Below, piece after piece: positions 23,981 through 35,309 of a stretch of DNA of 64,000 nucleotides. Positions within the stretch are counted from its first letter, which is position 1. Each line of letters begins with the position of its first letter. A model generated the notes under the pieces. The model was not told where the DNA came from. It made no database searches and saw nothing but the letters and a program-made list of their open reading frames with translations. Position numbers and translations under genes: made by a program. Source of the DNA: Odobenus rosmarus divergens (taxonomy: Eukaryota; Chordata; Mammalia; Carnivora; Odobenidae); NCBI RefSeq assembly GCF_000321225.1, contig NW_004450323.1:4475872-4539871 (forward strand), given 5' to 3'.

Positions 23981-25012
23981 GTAACGAGAGCTCTGCCTTC
24001 TCCCGAGGCTTTTCTGGTGGGGACTCTTCTCCCGCTTTCTCTGGGCGTGTTTTGGACTCACTCGGAGCGAACGCAGCCATCCGATCCCCTGCTCGGGAGC
24101 TGAGGCTTTCTCGCTCTGCTTTGTATGCCTTCCTCTTGGCGTGTCTTCTCCCTCTCATCGCACCTACTTTCTCGCCAGTAGCCTTTGGTGTGTCTGGGGC
24201 AGCTGTTTGTGGGGAAGGAAAAACTTTTCAGAACCGAGAACTGTTAGTCGGGGTGGCCCCGGGAGCGCCTCTGCGTCCCAGTGACTCTTTAACACAACTT
24301 CAGGTTTAGCTGGGGACGTGGAAATCCAGGGGGTCGCCGCACGCGTCTTATTTGAAGTTGCATGATGCTGTGTTGCTTTTTTTTGTTTTGTTTTGTTTTG
24401 GTTTTTTTGCACTTGCCAGATTATTTTACGGAAATAAAAACTTTCTACCCCCGACCGCGCTCACTCTTTGGGTCCCAACGCAGCAAGAGGAGAAAAAGAC
24501 ACGGGAAGCATTTCACTTCCAAAGCAGAGAGGACTCTTGGCATTTTAAACACTTGTTTGTGCCTGAGTTTAAAATGTATGCTCAAATAACTGAGCCATTA
24601 TGAAAGTAGTACCAACTTTTTCTACCAACGAATTATTTTTCCTTTCACTTATGGGGGGGGGTAGTTAACCAGGACTAAATCACAGTGTCTTAAGGGGAGG
24701 GGGGAGAAAAGAATTTAAAAGAAAAAAAAAGCAAAACAAAACCTAAAATATGTGAGTGAGTCTAGGAAAAAGAAGTACATGGAAAAGTCCGGGGATCCTG
24801 ATACCACAGGAAAGGACTGGGAGCCAAGAAAATATCAGCATTCCCTCTATCGCAATGTGTCTTGTATTGCTCTGATTGTAATATTTATTTTGAACAGCCC
24901 ATCTTGTGCCCTGAGTGCTGGTGTAAGCAGTAAAGCAGCTGGGATAGATTGTGGTTAGCAGAGAGGAAAAAAAAATACTCTTTTTCTTTCTCTTTATCCC
25001 ATCCCCTGGCAG
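23981..25012 (+). other. RGL1: RGL1 intron 1 (1,032 bp)
   Basis: This phase-0 GT-AG intron has a GTAACG donor and a TGGCAG acceptor. The first ~130 bases are still CpG-rich. It holds a TTTTG-type simple repeat near 24377-24408, a G9 run near 24653-24661 and no recognisable transposon. Reading through the donor keeps the exon 1 frame open to a stop at 24101-24103. Confidence 0.9.
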
Positions 25013-25123
25013 AGCTCGATTCAGGACTGGGGTGAAGAGGTAGAGGAAGGCGCTGTGTACCATGTCACCCTCAAAAGAGTCCAGATTCAACAGGCTGCCA
25101 ATAAAGGAGCAAGATGGCTAGGG
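25013..25123 (+). CDS. RGL1: RGL1 coding exon 2
   Basis: This exon has 111 bases and encodes 37 residues beginning SSIQDWGEEVEEGAVYHVTL and ending in ARWLG, the region before the RasGEF N-terminal domain of RGL1. The acceptor is preceded by a pyrimidine-rich stretch (24980-25008) ending CCCTGGCAG. The donor is a strong GTGAGTA at 25124. The acceptor is followed at once by another AG (25013-25014); only the first AG keeps the frame with exon 1. Both ends are phase 0, so the exon could be skipped without a frameshift. No domain signature is visible in these residues; the acidic stretch EEVEEG is the most distinctive part. The assignment is by recognition of the protein and perfect frame continuity with exons 1 and 3. 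Confidence 0.95.
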
Positions 25124-25207
25124 GTGAGTAAAGCCGGAGAGACGCAAACTTTGGAGTTGCAGTGTCTGTTCTTCTGTGAATATCATCATTATTTAGCAGA
25201 GGCAGGC

Positions 25208-25248
25208 TCTTCTTCTTCTTCGTCTTCTCCTTCTCCTTCTTCTCTTTT
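25208..25248. repeat. TTC/TCC-type (GAA·TTC) simple repeat
   Basis: A run of TTC and CTT units (tcttcttcttcttcgtcttc...) about 85 bp after the exon 2 donor. It is interrupted, so probably stable. Confidence 0.85.
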
Positions 25249-25249
25249 G

Positions 25250-27400
25250 GCCTTAAAAAGGAAACTGCCAAGGACCGAGTGTTTGCACTAGCTGTACAGG
25301 TCTGTTTTTGTACTTAATGTTTTCCAAAGCATCTTCCCTCGGTTTGTCAATAATTCAGAACCTCTTAGAAACATCTTGAGGTCTTTTGCAAATAGAGTGG
25401 GGGTGCCGTGGCAGAAAGTGACACGCAGTAACAGGACCAGAAAGCATCACTCTGTTAGACAAGAGCCATAAGCAGTCTGGCCCAGATGGCACCCTTTTCT
25501 CTCCCTGTCCTCCCCCTACTGATGCTGACCAGCCCCTCTCCTCCTGTACCTTCACCAAGTACCCAGAATGCTCAGGGGACAGACCATTCCCGATCTGCCT
25601 ATCTTCCTACTCGGGGGAGGTGGTGGCAGATTTCCCACTGTTACCTCCTCTCTGCAGCCCGTGAGGAGACAAATGCAGGTGTCGTGCCCACGATTTCATG
25701 TGTAGCAGGCACAGAGTGCTGGGTCTTTGGGGAAACACTGCTTCCATAAGCAAGACTTTTTCCACCAAGGTTCTGAAATCTTGGTTGGGATCATGTGAGT
25801 TATCTGTTACCACCTAATGGCTCCTTCAACACATCCCAGGGAGAAATGGAAAGCTTAGTGACAGGATCACTCCTCGGGCAGATACCAGCCTGTGGAAGAA
25901 CAAAGGAATTCTCAATCTGGAGATAGAAGTAATCCTCAGAGCAGTGAGAGGTGACCCAGAAAGCCTTGAGAAAGAAGATCAGGGTGGGCTGAAGAGAGGG
26001 GATGGAGTGTGGTTTCACCTGGCCTCATTCGAGCCACACTCAGGCTTCACAGGGGATGGACTGGAGGGCAATGAAGATTATGCATTTGCATTCGATCTTC
26101 ACTGGCTTTGCGTCTCACAGAATTCAGTGCTTGAGCAGCATTCAAAGGGAGAGTGTGAAGGCGGACAGGAAACAAAACTGCCCAGGGCCTCACATGGAGA
26201 CTAGAGGCAACATGTAACTTGTAAGTCCCCTGAGTTTCAGGCAGGATGGGCCGCAGCAGGGATCTTCTCTGCTGTGGGTTCGCTGGTCTGCTGACACAGG
26301 CCTTCACTGGTCTGGGCTTCCCCAGCTGCCTCAACTCAGGCCTTTCCTGCTCTGTACTTTGGGCTGAGGTACCACCCACTAGGGCTGTCACCTGTTAGTG
26401 ACATCTGTGGTTGTGGCCTGGAAAGGTAGGAATCTTTTTTGAAAACTGGAGGCCTTCACTTATCAAGCAGGTACCTTACTCAGAGTATGACTTTCAGATG
26501 CATTAGGTGCATCCTCAGCAGACCTGATAGGGAAGGAAGGAAGGAAGAACTAGAGTTCTGATGAATCATCTCTTTGTTTTGGGTGGTTGTGTATATGCAT
26601 TTTATTTAAATGTGGTATTGATGTGGTTTGGCCTGTCTTGGTGTTTCACAATGATTCACAAGTTCTAAACCAGCTGCCTTGGAAAGGGTCATTGTATTTC
26701 CTGATGCTGGGTTGTTCCTCTCTTTCTGAGGAGACTGATGTTGCTTGGGTGACAGTTTTAGTTTTCAGCCAACACAACAGCCATGAATGAAGAAGTTATG
26801 GGGAAATGGAGGGGTTAACTCTGTAGGCCCCAAACCCACAAAGTGTGGTTCATTGAGATGTTCACAGTTATTTCATGATTCTCACTGACCGTTCTGTTCT
26901 CTGGACTCTGCTTCTCTTCTCTCCCCCACTCAGCATTCTCAGATTTATACAGTTAAGAGTTGGTTCACCCTGGAGTTAGCAGTAGTACTGAGATATTGAG
27001 ACGGAGGACAACGTGAAAAGATTTCTTCTGGTTGGTAGAAGAATCTGTCCCTTCCCCTCCAGTGCAACAAAGTGTGATTTGCAGCTACCACCCCAGCCCT
27101 CAACAGCATGTTCTTAGGAACTTTCCAGCTCTGATCCCACTTGTTTTCTTGTCTTAGGTGTCCTGTTGGGAAGCTCTGTTTTTTTTGTCCTTGGAAATTC
27201 CAGACTTAATTAAATGTGACTCAACCAATTGAGCCATAGTAATTACAAAACCCTTCTTTTTAGGACCGAGTGGCTTCTCCATATTTGTTTTCCTACATTC
27301 CAGTAGCCCTTTCAGAATTCTCCAGAGCAACCAGTTTTAGAGTGAACTAGAGATTGAGGTGAGGTGAGGGTATTACTGAAATATGTCAATAATCTTATGA
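25250..27400. other. Intron 2, repeat-poor segment
   Basis: No transposon is recognised except a (GGAA)n run at about 26530-26548. The open frames at 25.9-26.4 kb on both strands do not resemble proteins. Confidence 0.5.
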
Positions 27401-27404
27401 GGAA

Positions 27405-27530
27405 GGTGGTGGTGTGATGATCTCCCCCCCCCAACACATAAAGAAATTAATGCCTAGAGAGGTTAAATTGCTTGCCAGGGTCACACAGCTAGGAAGTGGT
27501 AGAGGTTGGATTCGAACCCACTTGGTAAGT
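27405..27530 (-). repeat. MIR element, antisense
   Basis: 'gagaggttaaattgcttgccagggtcacacagctaggaagtgg' followed by 'ggttggattcgaacccact' is a well-kept MIR core and tRNA-like head read backwards. Confidence 0.85.
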
Positions 27531-27534
27531 TCCT

Positions 27535-29235
27535 TGCAGTCAGGAACTGCCTGGAACCTTTTGGTTGTTTCCTATGAGAGTGGAAGAGAACATTGGCTCA
27601 GAAGAGCAAAGGTGCATATGGCATACTTTTTGCCTAGATGTGACACCTGGTGCAGGACTTGAGTGATGGGACTTTCTCTTCTTGATGCTCTGAATGATAG
27701 TTTGAACCACAAGTTGAGACTTGTGAAGATATGTATCTTAGTGAGAAACTCTTGGATGTGTGAAGTGTGGAGCACCAAAGAGATGTAGGTGGTTCTCTAG
27801 TGCATGAGGGTGGGCGTAGCTCTTGTTACATATCTATAAGGCTTTTTCAAAAACGCCTTAAAGACTGAGCACAAGTTTTGAATTTTCTACTACTCAGATC
27901 TCAAAACGTAATTAAGATTCAGTTTGGAAAGGATAGCAAAAATAATTACACATCCTTAGACGGGAAGTATCATACAATCCAAAACATTTAGAACATTCTT
28001 TTTTTTTTATTATTTGTTTGTTCAATTTTGTGTTTCATTGATCTTTTGAAGTAAAACCCCCCCGCCTTTGGTTGTAAAATATACAACTGAGTATGGCCCA
28101 GGCTGCATTTACTTCTCTGTGCAGCTGCGGCTTTGCCTGTTACCAGTGAGGTTATGTTGGACAACTTCGGAAAGCCAAGTTTTATTGAAATGCTGACCCG
28201 ATTCTCCCTCTACAATAACTTCTTACACTGGGATAATTTTTCCTAGCTATAGCCCTCAAGGAGAAATGGCTGCAATTATGTCGTAGGATCATAAAGTCTC
28301 CGGATTGGAAGGGACATTAGCAAGTAATTCCATCCAACCATTCAATCAGCTTGTAGAATGTCCAGTGATTTCTGGAAGAGCAAATGGTCAAAACTTGTTG
28401 TTTTTCTTTGGTCTCAGTGTTGTGGTTTTATATTGATAGTGATAGGTAGAAATGATTTAAGAAAACATCTGTATTCTCTGGACACAGGAAATGTACCATT
28501 TTAGGAAGAATACTCAAATGGACAGAGGATGAGAATCCAACTGTTAGGGAAGGGGCTCTGGTGTCCAGAGCCCAGTCCGCTGTCTTTAGAATATAACAGA
28601 TGCTGGGTACCAAGAAATGTGTCCAACCTAAGGTAAGTTCAAAGTGGGGATATTTGTTTCGCAAGCAGGATTGGTAGTGCTAGGGCACCTCAGCAAGGTT
28701 TGTGGGGAGTGGTACGGTCAGTGGGTGGTCACATGGCTTTTCTCAGTTTTATGCTTCTGTGGTTATGTGGTTCTTGAGGTGGGGCCCCAGTTCCTCCCTC
28801 CCCTGTGTCCTTTATCTATCACCCTGTCTCCCACATAGGCCCTTGTTGGGTTGAGTTGGAAATGCTTGATTGTTGAGAGGCTGGTAAAGACAGTGAACTA
28901 GGACAGGAGAAAGCAGAATATATTTAGAAATAAAGGGAACTGGAATCCTGTTATAGAACCTAGTGTTTGGGATGAATTGTGGCCAGTCCGTGAGTCGTCT
29001 GGGTGCAGCAGCAAGATGACCACTTGTCACATCTGGATCAAGAAGTTGACTCTCGCTGGGATAAACTATTTGGACTGACTCTATCTGGTGTTTTGGTGGT
29101 GTTGCTATCATATTACCTTCAAATAGCCTACGGTTCCTCAAGTTTTCAGCTAACTTCACTTACGGGAAGGTTCTCTGATCTCCCAAGTCTGGAGGAGATG
29201 CCCCTTCTGCAGGTTCCAGAAATATTCTCTATTTC
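27535..29235. other. Intron 2, nothing recognised
   Basis: No gene or clear repeat. A weak old-repeat phrase ('ctccggattggaagggacattag', 28298-28322) is present. Confidence 0.5.
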
Positions 29236-29239
29236 TCTG

Positions 29240-29372
29240 TCATGCATTTAGCTCACTCTGTTGTAATTGTCTGGTCATTTGCTTCTATCCCTCACTAGAC
29301 TGTAAACTTGGTGAAGTGGGAACTGTGGCCATCTAGTTGGCAGAAACTTGGTATTTGTTGAATGAATAGACC
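29240..29372 (+). repeat. L2 element, 3' end
   Basis: 'cactagactgtaaacttggtgaagtgggaactgtg' followed by 'cttggtatttgttgaatgaatag'. Confidence 0.75.
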
Positions 29373-30550
29373 AAACTTCTTCCCCTTTTGGGACACTAAT
29401 ATTGTCTTGATACATATGAATGTGTGGTTGCTCCTCATTTAAAACACAATCAGCATGAAGATGTTAGCTTACAAAGAAGAGGAGGGGTGTGTGGGAGCAA
29501 GAAAAATCAATTAGGTAATGATTATAGCCATCTTACATTCTTTCCAGAACAAAGCGGGGCACAAACAAAGGTAGTGATTATTCATTTTAAGGAAAAAAAA
29601 TCACAGCAGTGAATTAACTATACACTTCCCCAGTACCTTTTAAAAGCAAGAGACCCCATTGTACTTGTCTTACTGCTGAATATTGAAAGAAAGGCAATGC
29701 ATGAGTTAAAAAGTGTTGGCAAGCATTACAACTATGTGTGGTTGGAAAGCTCAGTAGCGGGATTTTAGAATTGTAAGGAGCTAAGCCCTAGAGGAGCCCT
29801 AAGTTTACAGTTGGTCATCCTTGTTTTCATCTAGGAAAACAGGCCCTTGGGTTGCATTATTCCTGTCTGTCAGAGTGTTGAATTTAGGCTTTAGAAAGTA
29901 AATTTCAAAATTTAGCAGCCATCTGTAGCCGAATCAACTGATCTTTTTCCTTTTGACCTTGGGAACATGTTTCTGAAATAATCCACTAATATGGTAGCCT
30001 GCACCAATCAAGAAAATGTTGTCAATTTCAAGTGCCCAAGATATCGTTATGATGTTGGATCCTTTCATTGTTTTTAAAATCTGTTGGGATCTGGGTCAGG
30101 GGTATTCAGCCTGCAATTAAGAATATCCAGTTCAGTTCAGCAATTCAGGGGACTACTCAGCTGGGTTCCAAATACACATCTACCCCTGTCAAATACATAA
30201 TTATACTAATGTAAGAGGTACATTAACTCCTTATATTTAAGGTATACATTCTGTTAGGTTAGTCTTACAAACATATTTAGTTCTTATTTCTGTGAAATTA
30301 TAAAGAGAAAGTTTCTTGAAGTTTTCAATTTAGAAAAAGAAAAGGAGAGCAATATGGTAAATACTGTGCTTTTCTCCTTGAGTGCCTTGCTGGACTTTGT
30401 CATATCCCCGTCCTACTTATTTCAGTTTCCTTTGTCCCTGGTATATGTTCCTTTTACACATCCTCCTCCTAAATAATCAGAATCTTACAGTGACTGTCTT
30501 ACACATTTTATGTTATAGTAAGCTAAAATTAGTAAGACAAAATTTCTACC
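29373..30550. other. Intron 2, nothing recognised
   Basis: AT-rich; no gene or named repeat visible. Confidence 0.5.
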
Positions 30551-30553
30551 ATG

Positions 30554-30584
30554 GTATATCATGATATCATATCTCATGATATGA
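30554..30584. repeat. Nested short palindromes
   Basis: 'tatcatga' at 30557-30564 pairs with 'tcatgata' at 30574-30581, with 'atgatatcat' palindromes between. It is a small A/T hairpin; no function is evident. Confidence 0.6.
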
Positions 30585-30670
30585 AAAAAAATTTCTGTAA
30601 ACAGAGCAAGGAAAGTTTTGGTTAAATGGGGGGAAGATACCAAATGTTGCTTCATTCCACTGGAAAAGTT

Positions 30671-30718
30671 CAGCTAGCTCATGTCTGGGTTGCTGATGGG
30701 TGTGGCTATCTCCAGAGT
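30671..30718 (+). repeat. Source segment B of a permuted duplication
   Basis: The 48 bases starting cagctagctcatgtctgggt reappear at 31339-31384 with only a 2-base deletion. Confidence 0.9.
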
Positions 30719-30822
30719 GATGTGGAGTCTGGAGTTTTTGGCAGTTTCTGGGCCCTTTGCTAGTAAACACATCCAGTATGAACTTCCTCACTGCTGTTGC
30801 TTGTCTGTTTGTATGATTCTGC

Positions 30823-30843
30823 CATCTGTGTTTGAGTCAGCTA
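30823..30843 (+). repeat. Source segment A of a permuted duplication
   Basis: The 21 bases ending gtgtttgagtcagcta reappear at 31324-31344 with one mismatch, joined directly to segment B in swapped order. Confidence 0.88.
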
Positions 30844-31323
30844 ACCTTGCCTTCGATAGCATTCCTTTATTCATCAAAAACCTACATCAAGTACCATGTT
30901 AAGTCTTGGGAATCCAAACTAAAACAAAACACAACTCATTCTGGAGGAACTTCCAGGGAGTAGGGGAGACAGAAACGTAAACTGATTACAGCATATTGAG
31001 GTAAGTATGATTAGTGCCATGTGAGAAATTTGTGTGCTAGGGGAACCTTGGAGGAGGGCACATAAATCAGATGGGAGGTGGGGAGTGGGCACTCCAGGAA
31101 GGCTGCATGGAAGAGAGGGCTCTTTAGTAAAGAGCTGGAATTAAAGGAAATGTGGGCATTGGAGGCAGGCATTCCAGTCAGCACAGGGTGGGGGAAAGCA
31201 TGGAGGCCGGAGGTGAGAGCACTGTGTGGGGCTCAGTGTGGGGAAGAGGGAAGGACGCCTGGTGGGAAGGTGACAGGAAAGGAGGCTAGCGAGAAAGGCT
31301 CAGTCATGTCCCTGGGAGTCTTT

Positions 31324-31384
31324 CATCCGTGTTTGAGTCAGCTAGCTCATGTCTGGGTTGCTGATGGGTGGCTATCTCCAGAGT
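31324..31384 (+). repeat. Permuted composite copy (A then B)
   Basis: This 61-bp stretch joins copies of 30823-30843 and 30671-30718 at the shared six bases cagcta. It interrupts an antisense L2 sequence. The order is reversed relative to the source, as expected for a tandem-duplication or circle junction, or for replication template switching. Confidence 0.88.
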
Positions 31385-31387
31385 TGA

Positions 31388-31428
31388 GCTCCATCCTGAG
31401 CTAAGCTATGGGGTTCGCTCCATCCTGA
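31388..31428. repeat. Short direct repeat (12 bp, twice)
   Basis: gctccatcctga occurs at 31388-31399 and 31417-31428, directly after the composite copy, and may be part of the same rearrangement. Confidence 0.8.
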
Positions 31429-31560
31429 ATGCTAGGTAGTCACGGAAGGGCTTTAAGCAGAGTGACATGGCCAGATCTGCATTTTAACAAGATGACTGAC
31501 ACCTGAGGGGTGGATGTACTCTGAAGGACAGCCAGACTGGGACGTGGGAGGGGGAGGAGG

Positions 31561-33715
31561 CTAATGTGGAGGCAAAGTGAGGAAAGGGACACGGGCCTGA
31601 ATGGCAGCAGAACAGAGGGTGGGAGTGGGGGATGGGAGACCTGACAGGCGAGGATCTTAGGCACCCTGGCTTCAAAGAGCTTGTCAAAAACTGGGTTTCT
31701 GGGATCCACGTCACCCTCTGTTCACTGGGTGAGATGTTCTGGGGACTTCCGGTCAGGCTTCCTCTGTGTATATGCTAGCAGATGCCTTCTTTCCTGTCAG
31801 AAGGCCCTGCAGAATAACCAGACCCAGGCGTGCCTGTTAGGTCATGTCCAGAGACAAGATCTCGGGCTCACAGTGAGCAAGGCAGCAAGCCGTGCATGGT
31901 TCTCAGAGTCCAGAGAACTTTGAAGAGCTGGTGGTTTCTTCCTTTCTCTCTCTCTCTTTTCTTTCTAAGTCTTCTGTTTCCCTACGAACTAAACAAATTA
32001 AATCTGTAGGCCACAGAGGGAGAGAGTAAATATGGGACCCACAGGACTATGATTATAGAGCTGTATTTTAGACAACAGCAGTTAAACTTATAATTGTCAT
32101 GTTAGAGACACAAGAAATTTTATGGTTGGGTGTCTTGGCCTTTTTCCTCTCCCTCCTCGCTGACTTTAACCCATCTCTGACAGTTTGTCCTGGTTCCCTG
32201 CATTACTGCTCTTGGAGGCTCAGTCTGATTGCGAATTCCACTCATGTACAAGAAAAAATCTCTCTTTCTCTCTTACACACACACATACACACACACGGCC
32301 TACATTAAGCTGTCTTTTCACATTTAACTTTTTAGGATTTCCCACATCTTTGGAATGTCACTCCTTGGCCTCTTCTATATAATTATTCAAAGCCTGCCTT
32401 TGTCATGTGTTGCTTGTTTTCTCTTAATTGTGCCATTTTTGTGATTAACTTGCACTGTCTAGGAACTGCCTTCAGTTTAAAAAAAGAGTAAAGACAGAGA
32501 GAAGGAGGAAGGAATAAAGGTAGGGCAAGCTTCCAACATGAGGTTGAAGACTCCGCCTTGGAGGAAGCTCAGTCAGCCTGGTAAGGAGAGAGTCACATCA
32601 TCTCTTGCTGATCCTTTCGGCTTGACCGTGGTAGAAATACCTGTGCCTTTCCACGGATGTGGCCGCGTACGTAATGGGTTCTGATGGACGGGGTTCCTGC
32701 CTCACTTGGTTCCACCAGGCCACGGTCTCCTTTATGGCCTGCAGTATGTGACTTCTAAGACTAATAACAGTGGTAGTTGGGGGTGAGAGCGTGTGTTGTC
32801 AGTGGTTCTATATATTTTTCCATCCTCACAGACTCATTACCCTACATTTTCTCCCATTTAATTGCTTGTGCCATCTGTAGGCCGTTCATTTGAATTCGTT
32901 TCCACACAGTTAATCTTGTCCCATGTAAACTTTCCCAGACGTTTTTCTGTTTGTTTGCTCCTTTCAGCAAAGAATTGAGCAATTCAACTTTTTCCTTTAT
33001 TTCGTTTCCTGCTGATTTAAATATCCATTCTCCTCTCTTATAAAAGCGAAGCCAAGGCTGAGTCCTTCCAGTTTCATAATTCTAGAGAAAGCTGTGGAAA
33101 AGCAAAAGCAAACCCTTTCTGCTAAAAGTAGGATGTCTTTGGTCGGTAGCATCAACTGAGGCTCCTTGCAACCCTCTTGCTAGCACTTTCCCCTGGTTAT
33201 GTGCCCTTCTCAAGCCCATAACTTCTGTCGCTGCTGGTGACGAGGCTAGAATAATGGGGACAGTTTTTATCTAACAGAAGAACATTTAATGGATATAAGT
33301 AAAAATAATCAAAACTGGATTAGATGTTGGCTTAAAATACTTCACAGTCATGACTTTTACAATTAAAATCGCAACACTTGAAATTATTTATGGAGATAAC
33401 GGACACTCCTGAATAGAAAATTCAGGAAATCGGAAGCATTTTGTTAGTTTGTGGAGCACATGGAAAACATTTGCCATCTTCTAGCCCCACGTTGCCTCCT
33501 CCCAGCGGCACAGCATGATGAGCATATCTATTTTAAAAATGACTTAGCCAAGTATGAACAAGGCCCAGAGCCATCAAGGCCCGGCTGGGGGGTTAGCACC
33601 TGGTTCTTTCTCCTCAGTTGGAGCCTTGGCAGGACCTGGCACCTTCTGGTCGCTCTTCCTTCTCACGGGTGTTTTCAGCAGGAGCGCGGGTTGAGGGAGG
33701 TCGTAGGGCACTGCT
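31561..33715. other. Intron 2, mostly unclassified
   Basis: A CT run at 31940-31975 and a CA run at 32274-32298 are simple repeats. No gene or clear transposon otherwise. Confidence 0.5.
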
Positions 33716-33721
33716 GAAGAG

Positions 33722-33885
33722 CCATTAGTCAGTCATATTGTAACAACTTTGTATGGGTAACAGACGGTCACTACGCTTTTTGTGGTGAGCATTTTCGAAA
33801 TGTACAGAATTGTCGAATCACGGTGTTGTACACCTGAAGCTGACACAATATTGTATGTCAACTGTACTTCAGTTAACAACAGAAA
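33722..33885 (+). mobile_element. L1 3' UTR end
   Basis: 'ggtgagcattttcgaaatgtacagaattgtcgaatcacggtgttgtacacctgaagctgacacaatattgtatgtcaactgtacttc' in pieces is a familiar old L1 3' end in sense orientation, with a degenerate A-rich tail. Confidence 0.8.
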
Positions 33886-33889
33886 AGAG

Positions 33890-34105
33890 AGAGCCCGGGC
33901 TCTGGAGCCAGGCTGACCTGAATTCAGAACTCATCTGTGCCACGTGCGAGCGGTGTGGGCTTGAGCTGTGACGTGACGATCCTTGCACTCGTAGAGAGGA
34001 CACGAGCAGTGCCTTCTGACAGAAGGACTGTGAGGAATGAATGAGTCATGTATATAAGGCGCTTGGCACGGTGCCTAGGCTATGGGACGCCCTCTAAGGG
34101 TGGGG
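33890..34105 (+). repeat. MIR element (nearly full length)
   Basis: Begins 'gagcccgggctctggagccaggctgacctg', the classic MIR head, and ends 'tatataaggcgcttggcacggtgcctagg'. Confidence 0.88.
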
Positions 34106-34109
34106 CTCT

Positions 34110-35305
34110 CATCGGGACCCCACTGTCGGGGCCCTCTTTTGAACCCTGCCGTGGAACCTTGTAGAAGCGTGGGTGCCTTTCCTACCCGAGTCCCCCAAAG
34201 CCTGGGGTTGTATATAAACCAGATTGTGTAAGAAGCAGCATTAGCAAGGCTTTAAGGCATGTTCCTGACATCACTTTCTCCTTTTGCACATCTGGGAGGA
34301 AGGACCATGGCGGTGTTTGGTAACCCTTGTTTATTAGAAGCAATATCTATTGTGTTTTCTTCGTCTGGCTGCCTGTACAGTGAAGGACAATTATCACTTG
34401 GGCTTCAATATTTTGCATTTTAAATTCCTCCAATTTTCCTATATAGTTAATTGGTTGGTGTGCTTATTTTAATGCCTTAAAAATATTTTACTACTTAAAA
34501 ATTATATTTGCTATTTCCGACTGAAAAAACAGGAGGGTAGGAAACCACTTTTCTACGTGGGTAAACATTATGCTGATCATTCTTTGTTGGGCATAACTTA
34601 GGATGTTAGCAAACTGTGCTTGCCCCGTGAATTTCAAGTTCCGATTCAACTTCAGAAGTTCAAATAAAGATAAAAATTTCCCGCTGTCCCGCATGTCGAT
34701 TAGCTAATGTAGTACTTGAGCCCCAAACCAGGAATGAGCTGAATTGCTCCTGAGGTTGTGACTTTCAGAGTGTCTTGTGGCTTTTTAAATCTTCACTTTC
34801 CTTACCTGTGACGTGGGGCAAATACCTGCTTTTCTTTCTGCCTGTAGGTTTTGTCAGGATCATCTGAGTTAATGTATAAAAGTACTTTTTAATATGTAAA
34901 TAATTATACAAATATAAGGGTAGGCTTCTTGTTGTTATTTAACCTAAAGTCATTTTTTTTTCTCTCTTTCCTCACTGCCTAAGTGTTCGGTGGGCATATG
35001 GTCTGTTCATTAGTCCTCCTTTTCTTCCCTCATCCCAGAGAGAATCTTTTCTGTATTTTTTTCTCTCCACTTGCTGTTTACTTAATGATATCTTCATGTT
35101 CAGCAAGGAGTAGTGTTTCCTCTGCTACCACCATTGATATTCCTGGATTTGTAGGTGCATTGAAAACGTAGACAGGGCTTCTCTCTGTAGTTTGGATGTG
35201 GGGAAATAAATACCCCATATTCACAGGAGTCTAAAGACAAATGCAGTGAATATTTTACGTATGAAAATGAAAACTTTTCTCTTTCTTTCCTTATTCTCTC
35301 CAGTA
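34110..35305. other. Intron 2; one possible MIR at 34770-34890
   Basis: 'cttcactttccttacctgtgacgtgg' to 'aggatcatctgagttaatgtataaaagtac' resembles a MIR 3' half. Nothing else is recognised. Confidence 0.45.
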
Positions 35306-35309
35306 TGAT

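Larger units (their letters stand above)
23490..24110 (+). promoter_or_regulatory. RGL1: CpG island promoter of the RGL1 short-start transcript
   Basis: Against an AT-rich background, this ~600-bp stretch is strongly G+C-rich and full of CpG. It includes a CGG-type triplet run (23791-23805), a GGGCGG Sp1-type box near 23852 and a CRE-like TGACATCA at 23704-23711. No TATA box stands out, as is typical of CpG-island promoters with dispersed starts. The island contains RGL1 exon 1 and its 5' UTR. Because RGL1 is known to have a longer isoform, this is probably an internal alternative promoter (inference). The left edge has a 13-C homopolymer (23507-23519). Confidence 0.8.
30850..31560 (-). repeat. 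L2 element, antisense, carrying a patch insertion
   Basis: Backwards L2 order: 'ttcatcaaaaacctacatcaagtaccatgttaagt', 'actccaggaaggctgcatgg', 'ggcattccagtcagcacagggtgggggaaagcatgg', then after the inserted patch 'agggctttaagcagagtgacatggccagatctgca'. Confidence 0.75.

Noticed and set aside
23635..24061. Several long overlapping frames on both strands in the CpG island
   Set aside because: GC-rich DNA lacks stop codons; the Arg/Ala/Pro-rich translations are typical shadows. Only the frame containing MKLLWQAKM is supported.
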